Assembly: GCA_018884035.1 (NCBI GenBank)
Contig: JAHLFE010000013.1
Coordinates: 1-60,579 of the forward strand
Direction: 5' to 3'
Length of the DNA: 60,579 nucleotides
From: Candidatus Anaerobiospirillum pullicola
Lineage (GTDB): Bacteria > Pseudomonadota > Gammaproteobacteria > Enterobacterales > Succinivibrionaceae
Every line of letters begins with the position of its first letter. Position 1 is the first letter of the stretch. Shown piece by piece: positions 9,603-18,716 of the stretch. The notes under the pieces are model-generated. The model did not search any database, was not told where the DNA came from, and was given only the letters and a program-made list of their open reading frames with translations. A program made the position numbers and the translations under genes.

Positions 9603-9631
9603 GTCCTAAGCCCCTGAATGGCTTAAGCTCT

Positions 9632-9645
9632 GTAAACGTTTACAT
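9632..9645. promoter_or_regulatory. Third GalR/LacI-type palindrome
   Basis: The perfect 14-bp palindrome TGTAAACGTTTACA recurs here, 30 bp after the acetyltransferase stop. No clear gene starts shortly downstream, so it is either an auxiliary operator or the control site of an unrecognised short transcript that ends at the terminator at 9759. Confidence 0.6.
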
Positions 9646-9758
9646 TTTTAGAAAAAAGCTATGGCGCATGAGGTCATTTAGGGGTAGGATAGTAGCACTT
9701 GCAAGGGAGCGCAGGCGTCAGCCTGAGCTTTTGCAATCATCATCATTTTTGTTTCCTC

Positions 9759-9784
9759 AAGGCTGTCTACGGACGGCCTTTTTA
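9759..9784 (+). terminator. Rho-independent terminator
   Basis: AAGGCTGTC pairs with GACGGCCTT (one G-T wobble) around a tight loop and runs into a T tract. It probably ends the transcript of the acetyltransferase gene or a short RNA beginning near the operator at 9632. Confidence 0.7.
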
Positions 9785-9840
9785 GTTTCTGCGGCGTGTT
9801 GGTTACTGGCGGCGATGGGTTGATAGTGAGTAGGGCTTAG

Positions 9841-9940
9841 TTAACCGCAAAAGCGTCTGACGGCGTCTTATCTCAAAAGTAGCACTTCAGCACAACACCT
9901 GCTATCAGGGTAAAACACTTGATTGTAGGCAATTACCTTC
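9841..9940 (-). repeat. 95-bp dispersed repeat, copy 1
   Basis: Read on the minus strand, this stretch aligns along its length with 31611-31704 on the plus strand. Both contain GCCTACAATCA, GTGTTTTACCCTGA and a closing ATAAG-RCGCC-GT-AG-RCGCTTTT segment. It is noncoding. Confidence 0.6.
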
Positions 9941-10327
9941 GAGTCCTTGTTTGATCTTGGCAGAATGCAGTGCCTGCACTTGTCTGTGCCCTTGTGCTCA
10001 CTGCAAAGACCTAACCTTGTCATCGTCATCGTCACCATCACCAACAACAACAACAACAACAATAACGGCCTCACCTCTGAGTTTGCTGCACAGCAGTGGC
10101 ACTAAGATTAAGCAAGTGCGCCGGTGACGTGGTGTGGCTAGCGTAAGAGAGCTTGTTTCTTGCCTTTGTTAGTGCGTCAGAACAGAGCGTGGTTATAATG
10201 AGTATTGTGCCCGCATGCCTGTATGCATGTAGGTAGGTAGTCAGGCAGATAGACTGTACCCTGTACGCCTGTCTCCAGTTACGCCTAACTGGTCAGAGGC
10301 GCAAGCAGCAGAGTGAGGAGACAAAGA
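9941..10327. other. Gap before the KAP NTPase gene
   Basis: No gene is supported. A short ACAACA-type triplet run occupies about 10030-10065, and its complement makes a poly-leucine frame that I regard as spurious. A variable run of GCATGCCTGTATGCATG-like bases lies near 10212-10230. Confidence 0.45.
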
Positions 10328-12007
10328 GTGTTGCGTTCTAGCATCGGTGACGAACCGCGCAAAATGGATCAGGGCGATCTGTTTTCGCTCAGCGTCTATC
10401 AAGACGCCCTCATATACTTTGTCCAGCTCACAGACACGCCTTTTGCCATCTCGCTGCAAGGTAGCAGTGGTTCCGGTCGTACTTCGCTTATGACCGCCAT
10501 GCGCCACCATCTCTGCGCTAAAGAAGACGACCCGTACTTTGGCATTTGGCTCAGCGCTTGGCAATTTGCGCTGCTCAAGGACTCCAGCCAAACGCAAATT
10601 GGCATCTTGCAGGGTATCGTTAATCAGCTCGCCTCTCTTACCAAGGCTAATTCGTCCCAAGTAGCCCGCTGCCGCGCCTTAATCTCCTCCGTCTTTGCCG
10701 TCAATCAAAATGAGCCGCAACTGGCTACCACCGCCAATGTCGAGGCCCTCAAAAATAAAGAACCTGAGTCTGCTCATAATAAGGCAGCAGCCAGTGCGGC
10801 TATCCCTGATGCTGACCTGAAAGCAGTGGAGCTTAACTGGTCGCAAGCGCACGATCACCATCAGCCGATTGCAGATGATGAGCCGATCAACCTCGATAAC
10901 GTCCCTAATTGGGATGCTGAGGTCGCTGCTGTGGAAAACGGTGCCAACTCTGCTGCTATTAACCCTGACCGAGAGAAGGAGCGCGCAGTCACCTTGCAGG
11001 TGCCGGTTAATGATCAGGGTACAATTGCCGTTGATGGCTCTGAGGTACACGGAGACATTACGCAGCTGCGTGCTGAGCTTAGTGCTCTGGTAGAAGAGAT
11101 CCTCTCTTACAACCCACAAAAGCGTGGCTTGCTCTTTTTCCTTGATGACTTTGATCTTTTGTCATCGGAGTTAGCCGTCGACCTCTTGGTGCTGCTCAAG
11201 AACTTAGTGGCGCTACCGCACTGTGTGCTCATGGTGGCTATCAACTACGATACAGTAGTGCGGGGGCTGGTTAAGAAGTGGGGCTTAAGTACTGACCATG
11301 CGTTGCCTGAGCGCTACTTCCGCTCGTTCTTTGACCGTCTGGTGCAGCTGTCCTTTAAGATGCCTCGCTACAGTGCAGGTATCAGAGACTTTATTGCTCA
11401 CATGGCCAATGAGATCGGCATCTTCTCTGAAGAAGAGCTCATGGATAACGAGATGGCGCAGAAGCTCTACGCCACATTAGAGGTCTGCGTCGCGGCCACC
11501 ACAGATCACAATGTCCGTAAGATTAAGAACCTCCTGAATGCCATGTCGCTGATTCTCATCACGAATGAGATGCAGTATGCCACAGAGCAGGTCAATCTCA
11601 ATGCGTGGGATAAGGTGCTGCTGGCGGCGGTGGTGGGCTTGCAGTTTAACTGCCCTGCGCTCTTTAACCTGATGGCCAACCATCCTGACTTTTTGCACTG
11701 GGATGAGGAGTTTGCGGCTAAGGAGTACTTGCCACAGCTTAATGCTAAGACCCGTGAGGTGCTGTCGCGACAGATTAATGGCGAGCTTAATGGCTGGAAA
11801 GAGGTGGTCGCACGGGTGGCGCTGTCACACAATCTGCCGGTAGGACAGTCGTGCCAGCTGTTGAGTTTGCTGGATACGCTGGCGCGCACGTTGGTGGAGC
11901 ATTATCGCTTTGGAGCGGCGGAGGTATTAGGGCCGCTGTTTGCGATGGCGCAGCTGACGCACGTCAAGGGCGCGGCCTTACAGGACATGCCGTTGTCATC
12001 GCTGTAA
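10328..12007 (+). CDS. KAP-type P-loop NTPase, soluble form
   Basis: This is a predicted NTPase of the KAP group (STAND-related). The Walker A motif is QGSSGSGRTSL at about residues 44-54 and the Walker B motif GLLFFLDDFDLL near residue 270. KAP proteins often carry membrane segments inserted in the P-loop domain. Here I see none; the insertion (about residues 110-240) is instead acidic, Asn/Ala-rich and probably disordered. The C-terminal half is helical and unassigned. I chose the GTG at 10328 because GAGGAG lies 7 nt upstream; GTG 10313 and ATG 10364 are alternatives. The gene stands alone. A role in membrane-linked or defence processes is known for some relatives, but nothing here shows it. 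Confidence 0.75.
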   Translation: MLRSSIGDEPRKMDQGDLFSLSVYQDALIYFVQLTDTPFAISLQGSSGSGRTSLMTAMRHHLCAKEDDPYFGIWLSAWQFALLKDSSQTQIGILQGIVNQLASLTKANSSQVARCRALISSVFAVNQNEPQLATTANVEALKNKEPESAHNKAAASAAIPDADLKAVELNWSQAHDHHQPIADDEPINLDNVPNWDAEVAAVENGANSAAINPDREKERAVTLQVPVNDQGTIAVDGSEVHGDITQLRAELSALVEEILSYNPQKRGLLFFLDDFDLLSSELAVDLLVLLKNLVALPHCVLMVAINYDTVVRGLVKKWGLSTDHALPERYFRSFFDRLVQLSFKMPRYSAGIRDFIAHMANEIGIFSEEELMDNEMAQKLYATLEVCVAATTDHNVRKIKNLLNAMSLILITNEMQYATEQVNLNAWDKVLLAAVVGLQFNCPALFNLMANHPDFLHWDEEFAAKEYLPQLNAKTREVLSRQINGELNGWKEVVARVALSHNLPVGQSCQLLSLLDTLARTLVEHYRFGAAEVLGPLFAMAQLTHVKGAALQDMPLSSL

Positions 12008-12044
12008 ACGTAAACGTGGCTGCTCTTTGTTTGGTTTTGTTTAT

Positions 12045-12435
12045 TCTCAAGAGGATGGCGCCTCAGTGTCGCAGGTGCAGGTGATGCAGAGAGTAGGCAC
12101 CTCCATCTGTCTACCTCGAGATAACGGCGCATAGCGCCGCAGGTAACTACGAGAGTAGAGACCACATCTGTCTATTTCTAGATAGCTCTGCCAGCGCTGC
12201 ATTTAACTTCGAGGGTAGAAACCACCACCACCACCACCACCACCACCACTACCACTACCACCACCACCGCTACCACCACTACCACTTTCTACCTCGAGAT
12301 AACGGCGCTCCAGCGCCGCATGTAACTTTGAGAGTAGAGACCGTCTCTGTCTACCTTGAGATAGCGGCGCCCCGCGTCGCATGTACCTTGAGAGTAGGCT
12401 CCGTCATCTGTCTACCTCGAGATGGCCCCGCCCCG
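12045..12435. repeat. 61-bp tandem repeat array with a triplet expansion
   Basis: About six diverged units of 61 bp are marked by TCTGTCTACCTCGAG at 12106, 12167, about 12285, 12346 and 12407. Each unit carries a GGCGC...GCGCC-type inverted core followed by GAGAGTAGAG. In the third unit the end has expanded into a CAC/CTA-type triplet tract (about 12220-12286). There are no unique spacers, so it is not a CRISPR array. The motif CTCGAGATAA also occurs in other gaps of the window. Confidence 0.75.
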
Positions 12436-12691
12436 CGCTTTTTCTTCTTCTTCTTATCTCCAGTCCTTGTTCTCCTTTGGCCTTGCGCTTCCTCCCTCCC
12501 ACCACGCTTTGCTTTTCTTGCCTGCTTTGTCCCCGTTTTCTGCCGCCAGTAACTCGCCTTTTCCTCTCCTTGCCGCACCAAACTGACTCTTTTGGGGCAA
12601 ATTTTGTGATATTGCGCACATGTTCTGTGATATGCGCTTTTTGCTAGTGCATCGCTAAGCCTCTTTGCATTTTCTCCTTATGATGACCTCA

Positions 12692-12752
12692 AGCATGATG
12701 GTTAGGGCTCGTAGCAGGGATTACTACGCTCTAAAACGGAAACCATCATGCT
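12692..12752 (+). promoter_or_regulatory. Nested inverted repeat in the urtA leader
   Basis: AGCATGATGGTT (12692-12703) pairs exactly with AACCATCATGCT (12741-12752). Inside it CGTAG (12710-12714) pairs with CTACG (12724-12728). The structure ends 33 nt before the urtA start codon. It could be an mRNA leader hairpin sensing a signal or an operator for a nitrogen or urea regulator. Confidence 0.55.
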
Positions 12753-12785
12753 CTGTGAGTCCTAATCCCATGGAGAAATCTGAGG

Positions 12786-14105
12786 ATGTTTAAGCCTCTC
12801 TTTAGAATCTGCTGCGCCGGAGCCCTCTCCTCTGTGATCGCCTTCGGCCCTGCTGTGGCAGCAGATAATGACGCCGAAACCATCAAGGTCGGTGTGATGC
12901 ACTCCCTGTCTGGCACCATGGCCATTTCTGAGAGTACCCTCTCGCAAACCGTCCAAATGCTGATCGATGAGCAAAACCAAAAGGGCGGCCTGCTCGGTAA
13001 GAAGTTAGAAGCCGTCGTGGTCGATCCTGCCTCCGATTGGCCTGTCTTTGCCGAAAAGACCCGCCAATTACTGGCTCAGGATAAGGTCGCCGTCATCTTC
13101 GGTTGCTGGACTTCTGTCTCGCGTAAGGCCGTGTTGCCAGTGGTTGAGGAGTTGGATGGCCTGCTCTTCTATCCTGTGCAGTACGAGGGTGAGGAGTCTT
13201 CCCGTAACATCATTTATACCGGTGCCGCGCCTAACCAGCAAGCTATCCCTGCCGTGGACTACCTGCTGAACGACTTAGGCGTCGAGCGCTTTGTCCTTGC
13301 AGGTACCGACTACGTCTTCCCACGTACCGCTAACAAGATCATCGAAGCCTACCTCAAGGCCCATGGTGTTGCTGCTGACGACATCATGATTAACTACACG
13401 CCTTTTGGTCACTCCGATTGGCAGAGCATCGTCTCGCAGATCAAGGACTTTGGTAGCACCGGTAAGAAGACGGCCGTGATCTCCACCTTAAATGGTGATG
13501 CTAATGTGCCTTTCTACCGTGAGTTAGCTAATCAAAACGTTCAGGCTACCGACATCCCTGTCATGGCCTTCTCGGTCGGTGAAGAAGAGCTCTCCGGTAT
13601 CGATACCGCCCCATTAGTAGGCCACATGGCAGCATGGAACTACTTTGAGAGCATCGAGACCCCAGAAAACACTGACTTTATCCAAAAGTGGCACGAGTAC
13701 ACCAAAAACCCTGACCGCGTCACTAACGACCCAATGGAAGCGACCTACATCGGCTTTAACCTCTGGGTAAAGGCGGTCGAAAAGGCGCAATCCACCGATG
13801 TCGATGACGTGCTTAAGAACATCGTGGGTGTTGAGACGCCTAACCTCACCGGTGGTACCGCTAAGGTCTTACCAAACCACCACATCACAAAGCCTGTTTA
13901 CATCGGTGAGATCCAAGACGATGGCCAATTTCAAGTGGTTTGGGAGTCTGATGCCGAGGTGGCAGGTGACGCGTGGAGTGACTATCTCCCAGGTTCTGCC
14001 GACTTAGAGGCTGATTGGACTGACCCAATCAATTGCGGCAACTACAACACCAAGACTAAGAAGTGCTTAGGTGCAGCCGCTGCTGAGAGCGCCGTAGCAC
14101 AGTAA
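12786..14105 (+). CDS. urtA: Urea ABC transporter, substrate-binding protein
   Basis: The product is the periplasmic urea receptor of the high-affinity Urt importer. It has a Sec signal peptide (residues 1-25, ending AVAA) and the type I periplasmic-binding fold of the branched-chain amino acid/urea group. Signature stretches are KVGVMHSLSGTMAISE near residue 35, FGCWTSVSRKAVLPV near residue 109 and LLFYPVQYEGEE near residue 128. The length is 439 residues, slightly above usual because of an Ala-rich tail. It heads urtABCDE and lies beside a complete urease cluster, so urea is the likely ligand. A nested inverted repeat in the leader may control it. Confidence 0.95.
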   Translation: MFKPLFRICCAGALSSVIAFGPAVAADNDAETIKVGVMHSLSGTMAISESTLSQTVQMLIDEQNQKGGLLGKKLEAVVVDPASDWPVFAEKTRQLLAQDKVAVIFGCWTSVSRKAVLPVVEELDGLLFYPVQYEGEESSRNIIYTGAAPNQQAIPAVDYLLNDLGVERFVLAGTDYVFPRTANKIIEAYLKAHGVAADDIMINYTPFGHSDWQSIVSQIKDFGSTGKKTAVISTLNGDANVPFYRELANQNVQATDIPVMAFSVGEEELSGIDTAPLVGHMAAWNYFESIETPENTDFIQKWHEYTKNPDRVTNDPMEATYIGFNLWVKAVEKAQSTDVDDVLKNIVGVETPNLTGGTAKVLPNHHITKPVYIGEIQDDGQFQVVWESDAEVAGDAWSDYLPGSADLEADWTDPINCGNYNTKTKKCLGAAAAESAVAQ

Positions 14106-14140
14106 ATACCAGTAATAGCCTCTTTTTGGGATGATCGCAC

Positions 14141-16126
14141 ATGGCCAAAACGCTTAAGTTACGCCTGTGCAGCATAAAAGCAGGTTTGTGCCAGGCCACA
14201 CGACGTGGCCTGTACCACTGTGCCGTAGTGGCCATGGCGGGGGCGGTGAGTATCGCCCCGCTGGCTACGGCCAGTGCTACCCCTGTAAATGCTATGTCCG
14301 TGAGTATGGTAAATCCTGCTCCTGCTGACATCGCCACGCGCTTGCTCTCTTTTGCGAGCGTGACTTTTAGTGCTGCTCCATCTACCGCTGTTTCCTCCTC
14401 TGCATCTGTCTTAGCTTCTGCTGCCACAGCCACTGCTACCACCAACCCTAATATCTCTGAAGCTTCAGCACCAGCAACGCTTGTCAGCGTCGCCCAAGCT
14501 CAGTCTACTAACGCTGTTGCTCCAGCATCAGCCTCTGCACCGCAGGCGGCAGCCAACGGCTGGTGGGGAGCGCAACTGCAATTATCTCCTGATCTCATCA
14601 AGGCGCTGTCTTCCTCCAGCGTTAAAGATCGTAACACGGTCATTACGGCTTTAGGCAGCAATATCACTCCTGCCAATATGCGCCTGTTGCAAGCTTTAGA
14701 GGGCAATCAGCTCTACTACAGCCGCCAAAATCAGCTCTTTTATGTGCAAAGCGGTACCAGCGCCAGCGCAGGCTATAACGAGTTATTTACCGGTAGCGCG
14801 CTGTCCTCTACTGAGAGTAAGCCGTTAAAGCTGCGCCGTGTTGCTGTTTCTACCGTGCAGCGTCAGCAAATTAATGATCTTCTGCGCGAGGTGGCCTTAT
14901 ACAGCGTCAACCGCGCTGATCGCCTCCGCGCCGCCACGGCTTTAGCTGACTCTGGAGCCAATGTGCCAGCGCGCACTACGCTCGAGCAATTGCTCTTTAC
15001 CGAGAGTGATCCTGAGGTGTATGCCGCTTTGCGCACAGCATGGGCCTTTGCCGCCTTAGAAGACATGCAAGGTGGTGATCAGACCTTAATTAGCGCCATC
15101 AACCTCTTAGAGGAAAAGGGTAACAACACCGCTTTAAGCGCCTTACAAGCTGTTGCCAGTAGCGATCAGGCCTCGGCCGCTGTGCGCTCAGCCGCCACCA
15201 AAGCGGTGAACTCCGTGGAGTTCTCCCAAGGCGCCGCAGCCTTTGCCGAGAACCTCTTCTTTGGTTTGAGCTTAGGTTCGGTGCTGGTCTTAGCCGCCAT
15301 TGGCCTTGCCATTACCTTTGGTGTCATGGGCGTCATTAACATGGCCCATGGTGAGCTCATCATGATTGGTGCTTACTGCGTCTGGGGTCTGCAGCAACTG
15401 CTACCCAACTCGCCAGGCCTTGCTCTGCTGCTCTCGATTCCTCTGGCCTTTATCGTCAGTGGAGCGGTGGGTATCGTCATTGAGCGCGTGGTGATTAGCC
15501 GCCTCTACGGCCGTCCCCTTGAGACCTTGCTGGCCACCTTTGGTATCAGTCTGGTGCTGCAACAGGCGGTGCGTACCATCTTCTCGCCTTTAAACCGTGC
15601 GGTGGTCACCCCAGAGTTTATGCAGGGTTCGATTCAGCTTACGGAAAACCTTTCGGTCACATTAACCCGTCTGTACATCATTGCCTTTTGTGCCGTGATC
15701 TTTGCGCTGATCCTCATCACCATGAATAAGACGCGCTTAGGCCTTGAGGTGCGTGCGGTTTCGCAAAACCGTCCTATTGCGCGCGCTTTAGGTATCCATT
15801 CCTCGCGGGTGGATGCGCTGACCTTTGGTTTAGGTTCAGGCGTGGCAGGTATGGCGGGTGTGGCCTTAAGCCAGATCACCAACGTCGGTCCAAACTTAGG
15901 TCAGAACTACATCGTGGACACCTTTATGGTGGTGGTCTTCGGTGGTGTAGGCAATCTGTGGGGCACCTTAACCGGTGGTCTCATTATGGGCTTAGCCTCG
16001 AAGTTCTTAGAGCCAATCTCTGGTGCCATGCTCTCCAAGATCATCATCTTGGTGGCCTTAATCTTCTTTATCCAAAAGCGACCTCGGGGCTTATTCCCAC
16101 AGCGTGGTCGTGCGGTGGAGGCATAG
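14141..16126 (+). CDS. urtB: Urea ABC transporter, permease UrtB with long N-terminal region
   Basis: The product is one of two membrane permeases of the urea importer (LivH-like). The permease domain begins near residue 363 (FFGLSLGSVLVLAAIG) and has the conserved GVINMAHGELIMIGAY and a final GLFPQRGR. Before it lies an unusually long region: a signal-like hydrophobic segment, an Ala/Ser/Thr-rich stretch (about residues 45-145) and a helical, HEAT-like domain (about 145-360) that some UrtB proteins share in shorter form. Total 661 residues against roughly 300-540 in relatives. It is 35 nt after urtA. The extension is presumably periplasmic. Confidence 0.92.
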   Translation: MAKTLKLRLCSIKAGLCQATRRGLYHCAVVAMAGAVSIAPLATASATPVNAMSVSMVNPAPADIATRLLSFASVTFSAAPSTAVSSSASVLASAATATATTNPNISEASAPATLVSVAQAQSTNAVAPASASAPQAAANGWWGAQLQLSPDLIKALSSSSVKDRNTVITALGSNITPANMRLLQALEGNQLYYSRQNQLFYVQSGTSASAGYNELFTGSALSSTESKPLKLRRVAVSTVQRQQINDLLREVALYSVNRADRLRAATALADSGANVPARTTLEQLLFTESDPEVYAALRTAWAFAALEDMQGGDQTLISAINLLEEKGNNTALSALQAVASSDQASAAVRSAATKAVNSVEFSQGAAAFAENLFFGLSLGSVLVLAAIGLAITFGVMGVINMAHGELIMIGAYCVWGLQQLLPNSPGLALLLSIPLAFIVSGAVGIVIERVVISRLYGRPLETLLATFGISLVLQQAVRTIFSPLNRAVVTPEFMQGSIQLTENLSVTLTRLYIIAFCAVIFALILITMNKTRLGLEVRAVSQNRPIARALGIHSSRVDALTFGLGSGVAGMAGVALSQITNVGPNLGQNYIVDTFMVVVFGGVGNLWGTLTGGLIMGLASKFLEPISGAMLSKIIILVALIFFIQKRPRGLFPQRGRAVEA

Positions 16127-16132
16127 TAGATT

Positions 16133-17800
16133 ATGGAAGCTAAGCATCCTTTGCACAACGACTTAGCCGTCGCACGGCAGGCTAAATTGCAAGCCTTAGG
16201 TGCATCCTGTAAGCAGCCGCTCAAGCAAGAAAAGCTGTGGAGCAAATCCACCCAAGTTTGCACCATCGTACTGCTTATCGCTATGGCCGTTGTCAGCATT
16301 GGCGCCAGCATGGGACTGGTGTCGATGTACACCGTGACCTTATTAGGCAAGTACATGTGCTACGCCATTATGGCGCTGTCCTTAGACCTCATTTGGGGTT
16401 ACCTCGGCATCTTAAGTTTAGGTCACTGCGCTTTCTTTGCCTTAGGCGGTTACGCCATGGGCATGTACCTGACCTTACAGATTGGTACACAGGGCGTCTA
16501 TGGTTCGACCTTGCCAGATTTCATGGTCTTCCTTAACTGGAATCACTTGCCATGGTATTGGCAGGGTTCGCACTATTTAGTGCCGAGCTTGCTGCTCTCG
16601 CTCCTTGTTCCTGCTCTTTTGGCCTTAGGCTTTGGCTATATCACCTTTAAGTCGCGTGTCTCGGGCGTGTATCTGTCCATTATCACGCAGGCACTTACCT
16701 ATGCCCTGATGCTGGCGTTCTTCTTAAACGAGCTGGGCTTTGGAGGCAATAACGGCCTCACCGACTTTAAGACCATTGCCTCTTTGGATGTCACCGCCGA
16801 TAGCACGCGTATTGTGCTCTTTAGCCTCACTTCCTTGGTGCTGGTAGGCTGCTTTATCGGCGCGCGTTATCTCATGTGCTCACGCTTAGGCCGCCTCATG
16901 ATTGCTGTGCGTGACAGTGAGAGCCGTATGCGCTTTATCGGCTATCGTCCAGAAAACGTCAAGCTGGTGATCTTTGTGCTGGCCGCTGCTATGGCCGGTT
17001 TAGCCGGAGCGCTCTTTGTGCCGCAGGTGGGTATCATCAACCCAGGCGAGTTCTCGCCTCTAAATTCGATTGAGCTGGTGATTTGCGTGGCCTTAGGTGG
17101 TCGTGGTTACCTCTATGGCGCGATTGTCGGTGCCATTGTTTTAAACCTCGTCAAGACCATCTTTACGGCGGTGTGGCCAGAGGGCTGGCTCTTTGTGTTA
17201 GGTGCGCTCTTTGTGGTGGTGACCGTGTTCTTACCTTACGGCTTATGCGGTCTGTTCCGTTCCCTGCTCGCTGGCAAAAAGGGAAGTGATGACAGCGACA
17301 GCACTGGTACGTTAGAGCCAGAGCCACAGGAGCAAGCTCCAGCGCCACAGGCACCATCTGTATCGGCTGTCGGTGCCAGTGCCAGCGCTAACGCTAGCGC
17401 TAGCATCAGCACCGCCCGCAACGCCTCGGAGCAATCGTTCTCCTCAGCGCGGGCGCCAGACGCAACACAGAAGACTGTTTCGGCGCAGGCGTCTGCTGCC
17501 GCTGTTACCTTGCCGGTCAATAGCACTGCCGCTGCGGCTATGGCCGTGGCTGCAGCCATGGCCAATGGTGACAGTGAAGCGCAAGCCAGTGCCGCTGCGA
17601 TCGCCGCTCATGAGGCCACACTGGAGCAACGCGCGCAAGCTGAAGATGACGCACTCTTTGCGCGCTATGCCGCCACTACGGGGAAGCAGCACGCGGAGAG
17701 CAGCAAGGCGTACAAGAATGCTGCTTATCAGGCCTCTCGCCATGAGTTGCAACAGAGCTTAGTGCAGGTACAGGAGGTACGGCACCATGTCACCGCTTAA
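16133..17800 (+). CDS. urtC: Urea ABC transporter, permease UrtC with Ala-rich tail
   Basis: The product is the second urea permease (LivM-like). It has several membrane segments between residues about 35 and 375, including LGHCAFFALGGYAMGMYL and the cytoplasmic coupling region IAVRDSESRMRFIGY. Standard homology ends near residue 382 at LLAGKKG. A further 170 residues, rich in Ala, Ser, Gln and Glu, follow and look disordered or helical. The gene starts 6 nt after urtB and overlaps urtD by 14 nt, so urtBCD are translationally linked. Confidence 0.93.
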   Translation: MEAKHPLHNDLAVARQAKLQALGASCKQPLKQEKLWSKSTQVCTIVLLIAMAVVSIGASMGLVSMYTVTLLGKYMCYAIMALSLDLIWGYLGILSLGHCAFFALGGYAMGMYLTLQIGTQGVYGSTLPDFMVFLNWNHLPWYWQGSHYLVPSLLLSLLVPALLALGFGYITFKSRVSGVYLSIITQALTYALMLAFFLNELGFGGNNGLTDFKTIASLDVTADSTRIVLFSLTSLVLVGCFIGARYLMCSRLGRLMIAVRDSESRMRFIGYRPENVKLVIFVLAAAMAGLAGALFVPQVGIINPGEFSPLNSIELVICVALGGRGYLYGAIVGAIVLNLVKTIFTAVWPEGWLFVLGALFVVVTVFLPYGLCGLFRSLLAGKKGSDDSDSTGTLEPEPQEQAPAPQAPSVSAVGASASANASASISTARNASEQSFSSARAPDATQKTVSAQASAAAVTLPVNSTAAAAMAVAAAMANGDSEAQASAAAIAAHEATLEQRAQAEDDALFARYAATTGKQHAESSKAYKNAAYQASRHELQQSLVQVQEVRHHVTA

Positions 17801-18716
17801 TACCTTACGCCAGTCAGGCGCTGCTTTACGCCATTCTGGCAAGGTCTTACGCCACCCCAGCGCAGCCTTGGGCGGAGCGGTAAGCAAGCTCGGCCATAAA
17901 GTTTTGCCCCGCTCGCACCACAAAGAGCAGCAGCAAGCTCCACAGGGCCGAGGCATGATGCTTTATGTGGAAGACCTCACGGTGAGCTTTGATGGCTTTA
18001 AGGCCTTAAACAACCTCACCTTTTACCTGTGCGCCGGTGAACTGCGCTGCTTTATTGGCCCTAATGGCGCCGGTAAGACCACGATGATGGACGTGCTCAC
18101 GGGTAAGACCCGTCCTGATAGTGGCAGTGCCTACTTCTGCTCTGATCCTGTGCATGAGAGTGCCGACAACATGTTTAACCTCCTCGAAATGGACGAGGTA
18201 GACGTGGTGCAGGCTGGTATCGGCCGTAAATTTCAAAAGCCAAGCGTGATTGAATCCTTAACGGTAGCGCAAAACCTCGAACTGGCCCAAGAGCACAATA
18301 AGGGCGTCTTCCATGCGCTCACAGCTAAGCTCCATCCACATGAGCGGGAGTTTATGGAGGAGATCCTTGAGCGCATTCGCTTAAGCTCCAAGCGCAATGT
18401 GCTGGCGGGCATCCTGTCGCATGGGCAAAAGCAGTGGTTAGAGATTGGCATGCTGCTGATGCAACGGCCACGCTTAATCATGCTCGATGAGCCGGTAGCG
18501 GGTATGACCCCAGAGGAGATTGAGATGACCATTGATCTCCTGCACGATCTTGAGGGCAAGCACACCATTATGGTGATTGAGCACGATATGGCCTTTATTC
18601 GTGCCATTTCGTCCTTAGTGACCGTGCTCAATGCTGGCTCGGTCTTGTGTGAGGGCACCATTGATGAGGTGTCTTCTGATCCACAAGTGATTACGGCTTA
18701 TCTGGGGAGTGCGTAA
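17787..18716 (+). CDS. urtD: Urea ABC transporter, ATP-binding protein UrtD
   Basis: The product is one of two ATPases that power urea import at the inner face of the membrane. Walker A is GPNGAGKTT near residue 92, the signature is LSHGQKQWLEIG, and Walker B is LIMLDEPVAGM. About 55 basic, probably flexible residues precede the ABC domain, which starts at MLYVEDLTVSFDG; such a lead is longer than usual. AGGAGGTAC lies just ahead of the ATG, inside the end of urtC. The stop overlaps the urtE start. Confidence 0.95.
   Translation: MSPLNTLRQSGAALRHSGKVLRHPSAALGGAVSKLGHKVLPRSHHKEQQQAPQGRGMMLYVEDLTVSFDGFKALNNLTFYLCAGELRCFIGPNGAGKTTMMDVLTGKTRPDSGSAYFCSDPVHESADNMFNLLEMDEVDVVQAGIGRKFQKPSVIESLTVAQNLELAQEHNKGVFHALTAKLHPHEREFMEEILERIRLSSKRNVLAGILSHGQKQWLEIGMLLMQRPRLIMLDEPVAGMTPEEIEMTIDLLHDLEGKHTIMVIEHDMAFIRAISSLVTVLNAGSVLCEGTIDEVSSDPQVITAYLGSA

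Noticed and set aside
9868-10074. Minus-strand leucine-rich frame
   Set aside because: It is produced by an ACAACA triplet run and overlaps a dispersed repeat; no start signal.
12045-12435. The 61-bp tandem repeats as CRISPR
   Set aside because: Units abut each other with no unique spacers, and they drift gradually from one to the next.
12328-12647. Plus- and minus-strand frames over 12328-12647
   Set aside because: They lie in the tandem repeat and a pyrimidine-rich tract, overlap one another and have biased composition.
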